From Glandiceps talaboti (lineage: Eukaryota > Hemichordata > Enteropneusta > Spengelidae): 64,000 nt of DNA. Both the position numbers and the translations under genes were made by a program. Location: NCBI RefSeq assembly GCF_964340395.1, contig NC_135557.1:1093646-1157645 (forward strand), written 5' to 3'. The stretch's first letter is position 1. Each line of letters starts with the position of its first letter. Positions 1-13,100 of the stretch are shown piece by piece. The notes beneath the pieces were generated by a model. That model made no database searches and had not been told where the DNA came from. It was given only the letters and a program-made list of their open reading frames with translations.

Positions 1-1611
1 TACATACACAGTAGGGTAGTATTACAGTACATACACAGTAGGGTAGTATTACAGTACATACACAGTAGGGTAGTATTACAGTACATACACAGTAGGGTAG
101 TATTACAGTACATGCACAGTAGGGTAGTATTACAGTACATACACAGTAGGGTAGTATTACAGTACATACACAGTAGGGTAGTATTATAGTACATACACAG
201 TAGGGTAGTATTACAGTACATACACAGTAGGGTAGTATTACAGTACATACACAGTAGGGTAGTATTACAGTACATACACAGTAGGGTAGTATTATAGTAC
301 ATACACAGTAGGGTAGTATTACAGTACATACACAGTAGGGTAGTATTATAGTACATACACAGTAGGGTAGTATTATAGTACATACACAGTAGGGTAGTAT
401 TACAGTACATACACAGTAGGGTAGTATTACAGTACATACACAGTAGGGTAGTATTACAGTACATACACAGTAGTGTAGTATTACAGTACATACACAGTAG
501 TGTAGTATTACAGTACATACACAGTAGTGTAGTATTATAGTACATACACAGTAGGGTGGTATTACAGTACATACACAGTAGGGTAGTATTACAGTACATA
601 CACAGTAGGGTAGTATTACAGTACATACACAGTAGGGTAGTATTATAGTACATGCACAGTAGGGTAGTATTACAGTACATACACAGTAGGGTAGTATTAC
701 AGTACATACACAGTAGGGTAGTATTACAGTACATGCACAGTAGGGTAGTATTACATTACATACACAGTAGGGTAGTATTATAGTACATACACAGTAGGGT
801 AGTATTACAGTACATACACAGTAGGGTAGTATTACAGTACATACACAGTAGGGTAGTATTACAGTACATGCACAGTAGGGTAGTATTACAGTACATACAC
901 AGTAGGGTAGTATTACAGTACATACACAGTAGGGTAGTATTATAGTACATACACAGTAGGGTAGTATTACAGTACATACACAGTAGGGTAGTATTACAGT
1001 ACATACACAGTAGGGTAGTATTACAGTACATACACAGTAGGGTAGTATTATAGTACATACACAGTAGGGTAGTATTACAGTACATACACAGTAGGGTAGT
1101 ATTACAGTACATACACAGTAGGGTAGTATTACAGTACATACACAGTAGGGTAGTATTACAGTACATGCACAGTAGGGTAGTATTACAGTACATACACAGT
1201 AGGGTAGTATTACAGTACATACACAGTAGGGTAGTATTATAGTACATACACAGTAGGGTAGTATTACAGTACATACACAGTAGTGTAGTATTACAGTACA
1301 TACACAGTAGGGTAGTATTACAGTACATACACAGTAGGGTAGTATTATAGTACATACACAGTAGGGTAGTATTACAGTACATACACAGTAGGGTAGTATT
1401 ACAGTACATACACAGTAGGGTAGTATTACAGTACATACACAGTAGGGTAGTATTACAGTACATACACAGTAGGATAGTATTACAGTACATACACAGTAGG
1501 GTAGTATTACAGTACATACACAATAGGGTAGTATTATAGTACATACACAGTAGGGTAGTAGTACAGTACATACACAGTAGGGTAGCATTACAGTACATGC
1601 ACAGTAAATAC
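1..1611. repeat. 27-bp minisatellite (about 60 units), extends left of window
   Basis: The unit is tacatacacagtagggta followed by gtattacag. Most units differ by single changes (acag/atag, cataca/catgca, aggg/agtg). It lies in the intron upstream of window exon 1. Because 27 is a multiple of three the minus strand stays open for 280 codons with a nine-residue period; this is a property of the repeat, not a gene. Confidence 0.97.
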
Positions 1612-2279
1612 CTTTAAACTTTGTGCAAATTCAGTTATTGAAATACCTCTAAACTTACCTCTAAATTTGCCTACTAAACTTTGTACCAATTCTTTTATTG
1701 AAATACATCTAAACTTATCTCTAAACTTACCTGTAAACTTTGTACTAATTCTGTTATTGAAATAACTCTAAACTTACCTCTAAACTTACCTGTAAACTTT
1801 GTACCAATTCTGTTATTTAAATAACTCTAAACTTACCTGTAAACTTACCTGTAAACTTTGTACCAATTCTGTTATTGAAATAACTCTAAACTTATCTCTA
1901 AACTTACCTGTAAACTTTGTACCAATTCTGTTATTGAAATAACTCTAAACTTACCTCTAAACTTACCTGTAAACTTTGTACCAATTCTGTTATTGAAATA
2001 ACTCTAAACTTACCTGTAAACTTACCTCTAAACTTACCTCTAAACTTACCTCTAAACTTTGTACCAATTCTGTTATTGAAATAACTCTAAACTTACCTGT
2101 AAACATACCTTTAAACTTACCTCTAAACTTTGTACCAATTCTGTTATTGAAATAACTCTAAACTTACCTCTAAACTTACCTGTAAACTTACCTGTAAACT
2201 TACCTGGTAACTTACCTGTAAACTTACCTGTAAACTATGTACCAATTCTGTTATTAAAATAAGTCTCAACTTTTTTTGT
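1612..2279. repeat. 59-bp minisatellite built on a 12-bp sub-repeat
   Basis: A 12-bp element (aaacttacctct or aaacttacctgt) occurs one to several times between copies of ttgtaccaattctgttattg, giving a period near 59 bp that varies by multiples of 12. The last copy of the accaattctgtt motif ends about 45 nt before the acceptor of window exon 1, so the array nearly touches the exon. Confidence 0.93.
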
Positions 2280-2338
2280 ACCAATTCTGTTTATATGCAT
2301 TTAATATATCTGATCCTCTTTTTACTTGATGTCAACAG

Positions 2339-2441
2339 CTTTTTCAACATTCCAATGTCAGTTTTACCTGAAATAAGAAGTTCAGCTGAAGTATATGGAA
2401 ATCTGTGTAATGGACCACTATCTGGTATACCCATTGCTGGG
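2339..2441 (+). CDS. GK: Glycerol kinase, window exon 1
   Basis: The acceptor is gatgtcaacag and the donor GGG|gtaagt. The exon starts with the third base of a split codon and ends in phase 0. It encodes 34 residues containing FNIPMSVLPEIRSS and GIPIAG, matching the end of the N-terminal FGGY domain (human-type LPNVRSSSEIYG followed by GVPISG). The last 36 nt, 2406-2441, encoding NGPLSGIPIAG and its neighbours, are also the seed of the 55-bp satellite that fills the following intron. The reading frame stays open past the donor for a short way, but homology stops exactly at the donor. Confidence 0.93.
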
Positions 2442-4440
2442 GTAAGTCACAGTGTGCAATTATCCCCCCCCCCCCCCATTGATGTGTTTAGTTAGTATTG
2501 TAATGGACCACTATCTGGTATACCCATTGCTGGGGTAAGTCACAGTGTGCAATTATCCCCCCCCCCCCCCCCCCCCCCCCCATTGATGTGTTTAGTTAGT
2601 ATTGTAATGGACCACTATCTGGTATACCCATTGCTGGAGTAAATGTTTAGTTAGTGTTGTAATGGACCACTATCTGGTATACCCATTGTTGGGGTAAATG
2701 TTTAGTTAGTGTTCTAATGGACCACTATCTGGTATACCCATTGCTGGAGTAAATGTTTAGTTAGTGTTGTAATGGACCACTATCTGGTATACCCATTGTT
2801 GGGGTAAATGTTTAGTTAGTGTTGTAATGGACCACTATCTGGTATACCCATTGCTGGGGTAAATGTTTAGTTAGTGTTGTAATGGACCACTATCTGGTAT
2901 ACCCATTGTTGGGGTAAATGTTTAGTTAGTGTTCTAATGGACCACTATCTGGTATACCCATTGCTGGAGTAAATGTTTAGTTAGTGTTGTAATGGACCAC
3001 TATCTGGTATACCCATTGCTGGAGTAAATGTTTAGTTAGTGTTGTAATGGACCACTATCTGGTATACCCATTGTTGGGGTAAATGTTTAGTTAGTGTTGT
3101 AATGGACCACTATCTGGTATACCCATTGCTGGGGTAAATGTTTAGTTAGTGTTCTAATGGACCACTATCTGGTATACCCATTGCTGGGGTAAATGTTTAG
3201 TTAGTGTTGTAACCACTATCTGGTATACCCATTGCTGGGGTAAATGTTTAGTTAGTGTTGTAATGGACCACTATCTGATATACCCATTGTTGGGGTAAAT
3301 ATTTAGTTAGTGTTGTAATGGACCACTATCTGGTATACCCATTGCTGGAGTAAATGTTTAGTTAGTGTTGTAATGGACCACTATCTGGTATACCCATTGC
3401 TGGGGTAAATGTTTAGTTAGTGTTGTAATGGACCACTATCTGGTATACCCATTGCTGGAGTAAATGTTTAGTCAGTGTTGTAATGGACCACTATCTGGTA
3501 TACCCATTGTTGGGGTAAATGTTTAGTTAGTGTTGTAATGGACCACTATCTGGTATACCCATTGCTGGGGTAAATGTTTAGTTAGTGTTGTAATGGACCA
3601 CTATCTGGTATACCCATTGTTGGGGTAAATGTTTAGTTAGTGTTCTAATGGACCACTATCTGGTATACCCATTGCTGGAGTAAATGTTTAGTTAGTGTTG
3701 TAATGGACCACTATCTGGTATACCCATTGCTGGAGTAAATGTTTAGTTAGTGTTGTAATGGACCACTATCTGGTATACCCATTGTTGGGGTAAATGTTTA
3801 GTTAGTGTTGTAATGGACCACTATCTGGTATACCCATTGCTGGGGTAAATGTTTAGTTAGTGTTCTAATGGACCACTATCTGGTATACCCATTGCTGGGG
3901 TAAATGTTTAGTTAGTGTTGTAACCACTATCTGGTATACCCATTGCTGGGGTAAATGTTTAGTTAGTGTTGTAATGGACCACTATCTGATATACCCATTG
4001 TTGGGGTAAATATTTAGTTAGTGTTGTAATGGACCACTATCTGGTATACCCATTGCTGGGGTAAATATTTAGTTAGTGTTGTAATGGACCACTATCTGGT
4101 ATACCCATTGCTGGGGTAAATGTTTAGTTAGTGTTGTAATGGACCACTATCTGGTATACCCATTGCTGGGGTAAATGTTTAGTTAGTGTTGTAATGGACC
4201 ACTATCTGGTATACCCATTGCTGGGGTAAATGTTTAGTTAGTGTTCTAATGGACCACTATCTGGTATACCCATTGCTGGGGTAAATGTTTAGTTAGTGTT
4301 GTAATGGACCACTATCTGGTATACCCATTGCTGGGGTAAGTATTTAATTAGTGTTGTAATATACCACTATCTGGTATACCCATTACTGGGGTAAGTATTT
4401 AGTTAGTATTGTGATGGACCACTATCTGGTATACCCATTA
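2442..4440. repeat. 55-bp satellite, proximal block (derived from exon 1 / donor junction)
   Basis: Each 55-bp unit holds 36 bp equal to the last 36 nt of window exon 1 (2406-2441) followed by 19 bp of intron beginning at the donor (gtaaatgtttagttagtgt). The first two intron copies are longer, with gtaagtcacagtgtgcaatt and C tracts of about 14 (2464-2477) and 25 (2557-2581); later units have lost that part. A 711-bp block with a rare shortened unit (gtaaccac at 3209 and 3920) is duplicated. Confidence 0.96.
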
Positions 4441-5432
4441 GGCCAAAAAAAAAAAAAAATCTGGTTCTGGTCAGGGTAAACTTTCTAAAGTGGTGCGACG
4501 ACGCGCGGTTTTTTTTTTTTCCTAATTTTTTTTTTTTTTTTGGCAAATTAGTAAATACACATTTTTGACACTTTACATGCTCTCGGAAGATGTCATACAA
4601 CTCTGGAAGTTGGCGCTGTTGTATGGCAAGTTTTATACGATGCGGATCAATCATCCATCAGGGCATCACTAGTCACATTTACAAATTTATCTTATCGCCC
4701 AGTGATTTGCAGTTATAATCCCATCCAAGATAATAATGAGTCTTGCCTTGCAACCACTGTATAATGTCATTGTGCAACTTGTAACGTTAAATAACGAGAA
4801 ATAGGTCTGTCCAACGGACGTAGAGGAGGCAGTGTTTTCTTTCGAGCACCATCCATCATCAGTCTGATACGCAGTCTGTATACGCTACGATGTTCGACAC
4901 GTCTTTCCATCTCATCGCAGATGGAAAGACGTGTCGAACATCGTAGCGAATACATCCAGAGGTAACTGCTTACACTACAGGAAAATCTTTGTATTCAGAA
5001 GGCAGAACGAAATGATCACCAGAACTAAGAAGACCTCGAAAGTCAGCTGAATTGATATCAACATTTCGATTGCTCACGACGTACTCAAACTTCAGACATT
5101 TTCGAAACATATGAGCGGTTTACCACTTAGCACAGTGAACACACTATTTCCCGTGATTCCCATCAACCACACTCATCGTACATATTACGTACACATATCG
5201 TACAGGGGGTTATGGGTATGCAACAGTACTAGAAGAAAAGGGTACTCGTTACCAAATAGAAGTGCGCCATCACACAAGTTAATTTTTCCGCTAGCCTTGC
5301 ATACAGTGTTGATCGACGGGGAATTGTAAATAAGGAACGGGAAAGCAAAAATTATCGGAAAAAAAGGATCGACGCGGGGGTATTCAGGGCACGCGTGCGC
5401 TGACCAGAACCAGACATTTTTTTTTTTTTGCC
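4441..5432. mobile_element. TIR element copy 1, ~1 kb, TTA target (PIF/Harbinger-like, non-autonomous)
   Basis: The left end ggccaaaaa...tctggttctggtcag and right end ctgaccagaaccaga...tttttgcc are inverted repeats of about 32 bp. The target TTA in the satellite unit cccattactggg flanks the left end (4438-4440); the right flank is slightly altered here (tttaatatatactagg). A near-perfect hairpin with 29-bp arms and a 6-nt loop lies at 4884-4947. Short open frames occur, but I recognise no transposase. A 3-bp TWA target is typical of the PIF/Harbinger superfamily; that assignment is inferred from TSD and TIR only. Confidence 0.82.
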
Positions 5433-6103
5433 TTTAATATATACTAGGGTAAATATTTAGCTAGTGTTGTAATGGACCACTATCTGATATACCCATTGCT
5501 GGGGTAAGTGTGTAGTTAGTGTTGTAATGGACCACTATCTGGTATACCCATTGCTGGGGTAAATATTTAGTTAGTGTTGTAATGGACCACTATCTGGTAT
5601 ACCCATTGCTGGGGTAAGTGTTTAGTTAGTGTTGTAATGGACCACTATCTGGTATACCCATTGCTGGGGTAAATATTTAGTTAGTGTTGTAATGGACCAC
5701 TATCTGGTATACCCATTGCTGGGGTAAATATTTAGTTAGTGTTGTAATGGACCACTATCTGGTATACCCATTGCTGGGGTAAGTGTTTAGTTAGTGTTGT
5801 AATGGACCACTATCTGGTATACCCATTGCTGGGGTAAATATTTAGTTAGTGTTGTAATGGACCACTATCTGGTATACCCATTGCTGGGGTAAATATTTAG
5901 TTAGTGTTGTAATGGACCACTATCTGGTATACCCATTACTGGGGTAAATGTTTAGTTAGTGTTGTAATGGACCACTATCTGGTATACCCATTGCTGGGGT
6001 AAGTATTTAGTTAGTGTTGTAATATACCACTATCTGGTATACCCATTACTGGGGTAAGTATTTAGTTAGTATTGTGATGGACCACTCTCTGGTATACCCA
6101 TTA
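5433..6103. repeat. 55-bp satellite block between the two TIR elements
   Basis: About 12 units of the same exon-junction satellite. The last two units before each TIR element share rare variants (taatataccac, cccattactggg, attgtgatgg), showing that element plus flank were duplicated together with a 1667-bp offset. Confidence 0.94.
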
Positions 6104-7100
6104 GGCCAAAAAAAAAAAAAAATCTGGTTCTGGTCAGGGTAAACTTTCTAAAGTGGTGCGACGACGCGCGTTTTTTTTTTTTTTTCCTAATTTTTTTTTT
6201 TTTTTTTTGGCAAATTAGTAAATACACATTTTTGACACTTTACATGCTCTCGGAAGATGTCATACAACTCTGGAAGTTGGCACTGTTGTATGGCAAGTTT
6301 TATACGATGCGGATCAATCATCCATCAGGGCATCACTAGTCACATTTACAAATTTATCTTATCGCCCAGTGATTTGCAGTTATAATCCCATCCAAGATAA
6401 TAATGAGTCTTGCCTTGCAACCACTGTATAATGTCATTGTGCAACTTGTAACGTTAAATAACGAGAAATAGGTCTGTCCAACGGACGTAGAGGAGGCAGT
6501 GTTTTCTTTCGAGCACCATCCATCATCAGTCTGATACGCAGTCTGTATACGCTACGATGTTCGACACGTCTTTCCATCTCATCGCAGATGGAAAGACGTG
6601 TCGAACATCGTAGCGAATACATCCAGAGGTAACTGCTTACACTACAGGAAAATCTTTGTATTCAGAAGGCAGAACGAAATGATCACCAGAACTAAGAACA
6701 CCTCGAAAGTCAGCTGAATTGATATCAACATTTCGATTGCTCACGACGTACTCAAACTTCAGACATTTTCGAAACATATGAGCGGTTTACCACTTAGCAC
6801 AGTGAACACACTATTTCCCGTGATTCCCATCAACCACACTCATCGTACATATTACGTACACATATCGTACGGGGGGTTATGGGTATGCAACAGTACTAGA
6901 AGAAAAGGGTACTCGTTACCAAATAGAAGTGCGCCATCACACAAGTTAATTTTTCCGCTAGCCTTGCATACAGTGTTGATCGACGGGGAATTGTAAATAA
7001 GGAACGGGAAAGCAAAAATTATCGGAAAAAAAGGATCGACGCGGGGGTATTCAGGACACGCGCGCGCTGAACAGAACCAGACATATTTTTTTTTTTTGCC
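6104..7100. mobile_element. TIR element copy 2, with intact TTA target duplication
   Basis: Same element as 4441-5432, almost identical, 1667 bp downstream. TTA is present on both sides (6101-6103 and 7101-7103), and removing the element with one TTA restores a normal satellite unit (cccatta joined to ctagggtaaat). The hairpin recurs with arms at 6551-6579 and 6586-6614. Small differences (poly-A/T lengths, a few substitutions) show the copies have diverged slightly. The shared flanks mean copy 2 arose by segmental duplication rather than a second insertion. Confidence 0.85.
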
Positions 7101-10100
7101 TTACTAGGGTAAATATTTAGCTGGTGTTCTAATGGACCACTATCTGATATACCCATTGCTGGGGTAAGTGTGTAGTTAGTGTTGTAATGGACCACTATCT
7201 GGTATACCCATTGCTGGGGTAAATATTTAGTTAGTGTTGTAATGGACCACTATCTGGTATACCCATTGCTGGGTAAATGTTTAGTTAGTGTTGTAATAGA
7301 CCACTATCTTGTATACCCATTGCTGAGGTAAGTGTTTAGTTAGTGTTGTAATGGACCACTATCTGGTATACCCATTGCTGGAGTAAATGTTTAGCTAGTG
7401 TTGTAATGGACCACTATCTGGTATACCCATTGCTGGGGTTAATGTTTAGTTAGTATTGTAATGGACCACTATCTGGTATACCCATTGCTGGGGTAAGAGT
7501 TTAGTTAGTATTGTAATGGACCACTATCTGGTATACCCATTGCTGGGGTAAATGTTTAGTTAGTGTTGTAATGGACCACTATCTGGTATACCCATTGCTG
7601 GGGTAAATGTTTAGTTAGTGTTGTAATAGACCACTATCTTGTATACCCATTGCTGAGGTAAGTGTTTAGTTAGTGTTGTAATGGACCACTATCTGGTATA
7701 CCCATTGTTGGGGTAAATATTTAGTTAGTGTTCTAATGTACCACTATCTGGTATACCCATTGCTGGGGTAAATGTTTAGTTAGTGTTGTAATGGACCACT
7801 ATCTGGTATACCCATTGCTGGGGTAAATATTTAGTTAGTGTTGTAATGGACCACTATCTGGTATACCCATTGCTGGGGTAAGAGTTTAGTTAGTGTTATA
7901 ATGGACCACTATCTGGTATACCCATTGCTGTGGTAAGAGTTTAGTTAGTGTTGTAATGGACCACTATCTGGTATACCCATTGCTGAGGTAAGAGTTTAGT
8001 TAGTGTTGTAATGGACCACTATCTGGTATACCCATTGCTGGGGTAAGAGTTTAGTTAATATTGTGATGGACCACTATCTGGTATACCCATTGCTGGGGTA
8101 AATGTTTAGTTAGTGTTGTAATGGACCACTATCTGGTATACCCATTGCTGGGGTAAATGTTTAGTTAGTGTTGTAATATACCACTATCTGGTATACCCAT
8201 TGCTGGAGTAAGTGTTTAGTTAGTGTTGTAATGGACCACTATCTGGTATACCCATTGCTGGGGTAAATGTTTAGTTAGTGTTGTAATATACCACTATCTG
8301 GTATACCCATTGCTGGAGTAAGTGTTTAGTTAGTGTTGTGATGGACCACTATCTGGTATACCCATTGCTGGGGTAAATGTTTAGTTAGTGTTGTAATATA
8401 CCACTATCTGGTATACCCATTGCTGAGGTAAATGTTTAGTTAGTGTTGTAATGGACCACTATCTGGTATACCCATTGCTGAGGTAAATGTTTAGTTAGTG
8501 TTGTAATGGACCACTATCTGGTATACCCATTGCTGGGGTAAACTTTTAGCTAGTGTTGTAATGGACCACTATCTGGTATACCCATTGCTGGGGTAAGTAT
8601 TTAGTTAGTGTTGTAATAGACCACTATCTTGTATACCCAATGCTGGAGTAAGTGTTTAGTTAGTGTTGTAATTGACCACTATCTGGTATACCCATTGCTG
8701 GGGTAAGTGTTTAGTTAGTATTGTAATGGACCACTATCTGGTATACCCATTGCTGGGGTAAATGTTTAGTTAGTGATGTAATGGACCACTATCTGGTATA
8801 CCCATTGCTGGGGTAAATGTTTAGCTAGTGTTGTAATGGACCACTATCTGGTATACCCATTGCTGGGGTAAGTGTTTAGTTAGTGTTGTAATGGACCACT
8901 ATCTGGTATACCCATTGCTGGGGTAAATATTTAGTTAGTGTTGTAATAGACCACTATCTTGTATACCCAATGCTGGAGTAAGTGTTTAGTTAGTGTTGTA
9001 ATGGACCACTATCTGGTATACCCATTGCTGGGGTAAGTGTTTAGTTAGTATTGTAATGGACCACTATCTGGTATACCCATTGCTGGGGTAAATGTTTAGC
9101 TAGTGTTGTAATGGACCACTATCTGGTATACCCATTGCTGGGGTAAGTGTTTAGTTAGTGTTGTAATGGACCACTATCTGGTATACCCATTGCTGGGGGA
9201 AGTATTTAGTTAGTATTGTAATGGACCACTATCTGGTATACCCATTGCTGGGGTAAATGTTTAGCTAGTGTTGTAATGGACCACTATCTGGTATACCCAT
9301 TGCTGGGGTAAATATTTAGTTAGTGTTGTAATAGACCACTATCTTGTATACCCAATGCTGGAGTAAGTGTTTAGTTAGTGTTGTAATGGACCACTATCTG
9401 GTATACCCATTGCTGGGGTAAGTGTTTAGTTAGTATTGTAATGGACCACTATCTGGTATACCCATTGCTGGGGTAAATGTTTAGCTAGTGTTGTAATGGA
9501 CCACTATCTGGTATACCCATTGCTGGGGTAAGTGTTTAGTTAGTGTTGTAATGGACCACTATCTGGTATACCCATTGCTGGGGGAAGTATTTAGTTAGTA
9601 TTGTAATGGACCACTATCTGGTATACCCATTGCTGGGGTAAGTGTTTAGTTAGTGTTGTAATGGACCACTATCTGGTATACCCATTGCTGGGGTAAGTGT
9701 TTAGTTAGTGTTGTAATGCACCACTATCTGGTATACCCATTGCTGGAGTAAATATTTAGTTAGTGTTGTAATAGACCACTATCTGGTATACCCATTGCTG
9801 GGGTAAATGTTTAGTTAGTGTTGTAATGGACCACTATCTGGTATACCCATTGCTGGGGTAAGTGTTTAGTTAGTGTTGTAATGGACCACTATCTGGTATA
9901 CCCATTGCTGGGGTAAATGTTTAGTTAGTGTTGTAATAGACCACTATCTGGTATACCCATTGCTGGGGTAAATGTTTAGTTAGTGTTGTAATGGACCACT
10001 ATCTGGTATACCCATTGCTGGGGAAAGTGTTTAGTTAGTGTTGTAATGGACCACTATCTGGTATACCCATTGCTGGGGTAAATGTTTAGTTAGTGTTGTA

Positions 10101-13100
10101 ATAGACCACTATCTGGTATACCCATTGCTGGGGTAAATGTTTAGTTAGTATTGTAATGGACCACTATCTGGTATACCCGTTGCTGGGGTAAGTGTTTAGT
10201 TAGTGTTGTAATGCACCACTATCTGGTATACCCATTGCTGGGGTAAATGTTTAGCTAGTGTTGTAATGGACCACTATCTGGTGTACCCATTGCTGGGGTA
10301 AGTGTTTAGTTAGTGTTGTAATGGACCACTATCTGGTATACCCATTGCTGGGTAAATGTTTAGTTAGTGTTGTAATAGACCACTATCTTGTATACCCATT
10401 GCTGAGGTAAGTGTTTAGTTAGTGTTGTAATGGACCACTATCTGGTATACCCATTGCTGGAGTAAATGTTTAGCTAGTGTTGTAATGGACCACTATCTGG
10501 TATACCCATTGCTGGGGTTAATGTTTAGTTAGTATTGTAATGGACCACTATCTGGTATACCCATTGCTGGGGTAAGAGTTTAGTTAGTATTGTAATGGAC
10601 CACTATCTGGTATACCCATTGCTGGGGTAAATGTTTAGCTAGTGTTGTAATGGACCACTATCTGGTATACCCATTGCTGGGGTAAGTGTTTAGTTAGTGT
10701 TGTAATGGACCACTATCTGGTATACCCATTGCTGGGGGAAGTATTTAGTTAGTATTGTAATGGACCACTATCTGGTATACCCATTGCTGGGGTAAATGTT
10801 TAGCTAGTGTTGTAATGGACCACTATCTGGTATACCCATTGCTGGGGTAAATATTTAGTTAGTGTTGTAATAGACCACTATCTTGTATACCCAATGCTGG
10901 AGTAAGTGTTTAGTTAGTGTTGTAATGGACCACTATCTGGTATACCCATTGCTGGGGTAAGTGTTTAGTTAGTATTGTAATGGACCACTATCTGGTATAC
11001 CCATTGCTGGGGTAAATGTTTAGCTAGTGTTGTAATGGACCACTATCTGGTATACCCATTGCTGGGGTAAGTGTTTAGTTAGTGTTGTAATGGACCACTA
11101 TCTGGTATACCCATTGCTGGGGGAAGTATTTAGTTAGTATTGTAATGGACCACTATCTGGTATACCCATTGCTGGGGTAAGTGTTTAGTTAGTGTTGTAA
11201 TGGACCACTATCTGGTATACCCATTGCTGGGGTAAGTGTTTAGTTAGTGTTGTAATGCACCACTATCTGGTATACCCATTGCTGGAGTAAATATTTAGTT
11301 AGTGTTGTAATAGACCACTATCTGGTATACCCATTGCTGGGGTAAATGTTTAGTTAGTGTTGTAATGGACCACTATCTGGTATACCCATTGCTGGGGTAA
11401 GTGTTTAGTTAGTGTTGTAATGGACCACTATCTGGTATACCCATTGCTGGGGTAAATGTTTAGTTAGTGTTGTAATAGACCACTATCTGGTATACCCATT
11501 GCTGGGGTAAATGTTTAGTTAGTGTTGTAATGGACCACTATCTGGTATACCCATTGCTGGGGAAAGTGTTTAGTTAGTGTTGTAATGGACCACTATCTGG
11601 TATACCCATTGCTGGGGTAAATGTTTAGTTAGTGTTGTAATAGACCACTATCTGGTATACCCATTGCTGGGGTAAATGTTTAGTTAGTATTGTAATGGAC
11701 CACTATCTGGTATACCCGTTGCTGGGGTAAGTGTTTAGTTAGTGTTGTAATGCACCACTATCTGGTATACCCATTGCTGGGGTAAATGTTTAGCTAGTGT
11801 TGTAATGGACCACTATCTGGTGTACCCATTGCTGGGGTAAGTGTTTAGTTAGTGTTGTAATGGACCACTATCTGGTATACCCATTGCTGGGGTAAATATT
11901 TAGTTAGTGTTGTAATGGACCACAATCTGGTATACCCATTGCTGGGGTAAGTGTTTAGTTAGTGTTGTAATGGACCACTATCTGGTATACCCATTGCTGG
12001 GGTAAGTGTTTAGTTAATATTGTAATGGACCACTATCTGGTATACCCATTGCTGGGGTAAGTGTTTAGTTAGTATTGTAATGGACCACTATCTGGTATAC
12101 CCATTGCTGGGGTAAGTGTTTAGTTAGTGTTGTAATGCACCACTATCTGGTATACCCATTGCTGGAGTAAATATTTAGTTAGTGTTGTAATAGACCACTA
12201 TCTGGTATACCCATTGCTGGGGTAAATGTTTAGTTAGTGTTGTAATGGACCACTATCTGGTATACCCATTGCTGGGGTAAGTGTTTAGTTAGTGTTGTAA
12301 TGGACCACTATCTGGTATACCCATTGCTGGGGTAAATGTTTAGTTAGTGTTGTAATAGACCACTATCTGGTATACCCATTGCTGGGGTAAATGTTTAGTT
12401 AGTGTTGTAATAGACCACTATCTGGTATACCCATTGCTGGGGTAAATGTTTAGTTAGTGTTGTAATGGACCACTATCTGGTATACCCATTGCTGGGGTAA
12501 GTGTTTAGTTAGTGTTGTAATGGACCACTATCTGGTATACCCATTGCTGGGGTAAGTGTTTAGTTAATATTGTAATGGACCACTATCTGGTATACCCATT
12601 GCTGGAGTAAATATTTAGTTAGTGTTGTAATAGACCACTATCTGGTATACCCATTGCTGGGGTAAATGTTTAGTTAGTGTTCTAATGGACCACTATCTGG
12701 TATACCCATTGCTGGGGTAAATGTTTAGTTAGTGTTGTAATGGACCACTATCTGGTATACCCATTGCTGGGGTAAGTGTTTAGTTAGTGTTGTAATGGAC
12801 CACTATCTGGTATACCCATTGCTGGGGTAAATGTTTAGTTAGTGTTGTAATAGACCACTATCTGGTATACCCATTGCTGGGGTTAATGTTTAGTTAGTAT
12901 TGTAATGGACCACTATCTGGTATACCCGTTGCTGGGGTAAATGTTTAGTTAGTGTTGTAATAGACCACTATCTGGTATACCTATTGCTGGGGTAAATGTT
13001 TAGTTAGTATTGTAATGGACCACTATCTGGTATACCCGTTGCTGGGGTAAGTATTTAGTTAGTGTTGTAATGCACCACTATCTGGTATACCCATTGCTGG

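Noticed and set aside
1-1611. Telomere-like sequence in the 27-bp array (gtagggtag)
   Set aside because: The unit is 27 bp and lacks tandem TTAGGG; the match is four to five bases only.
4767-4955. 62-codon minus-strand frame and 72-codon plus-strand frame in the TIR elements as genes
   Set aside because: They are short, lack recognisable domains, and one overlaps the hairpin. Conservation between the two copies is explained by segmental duplication.
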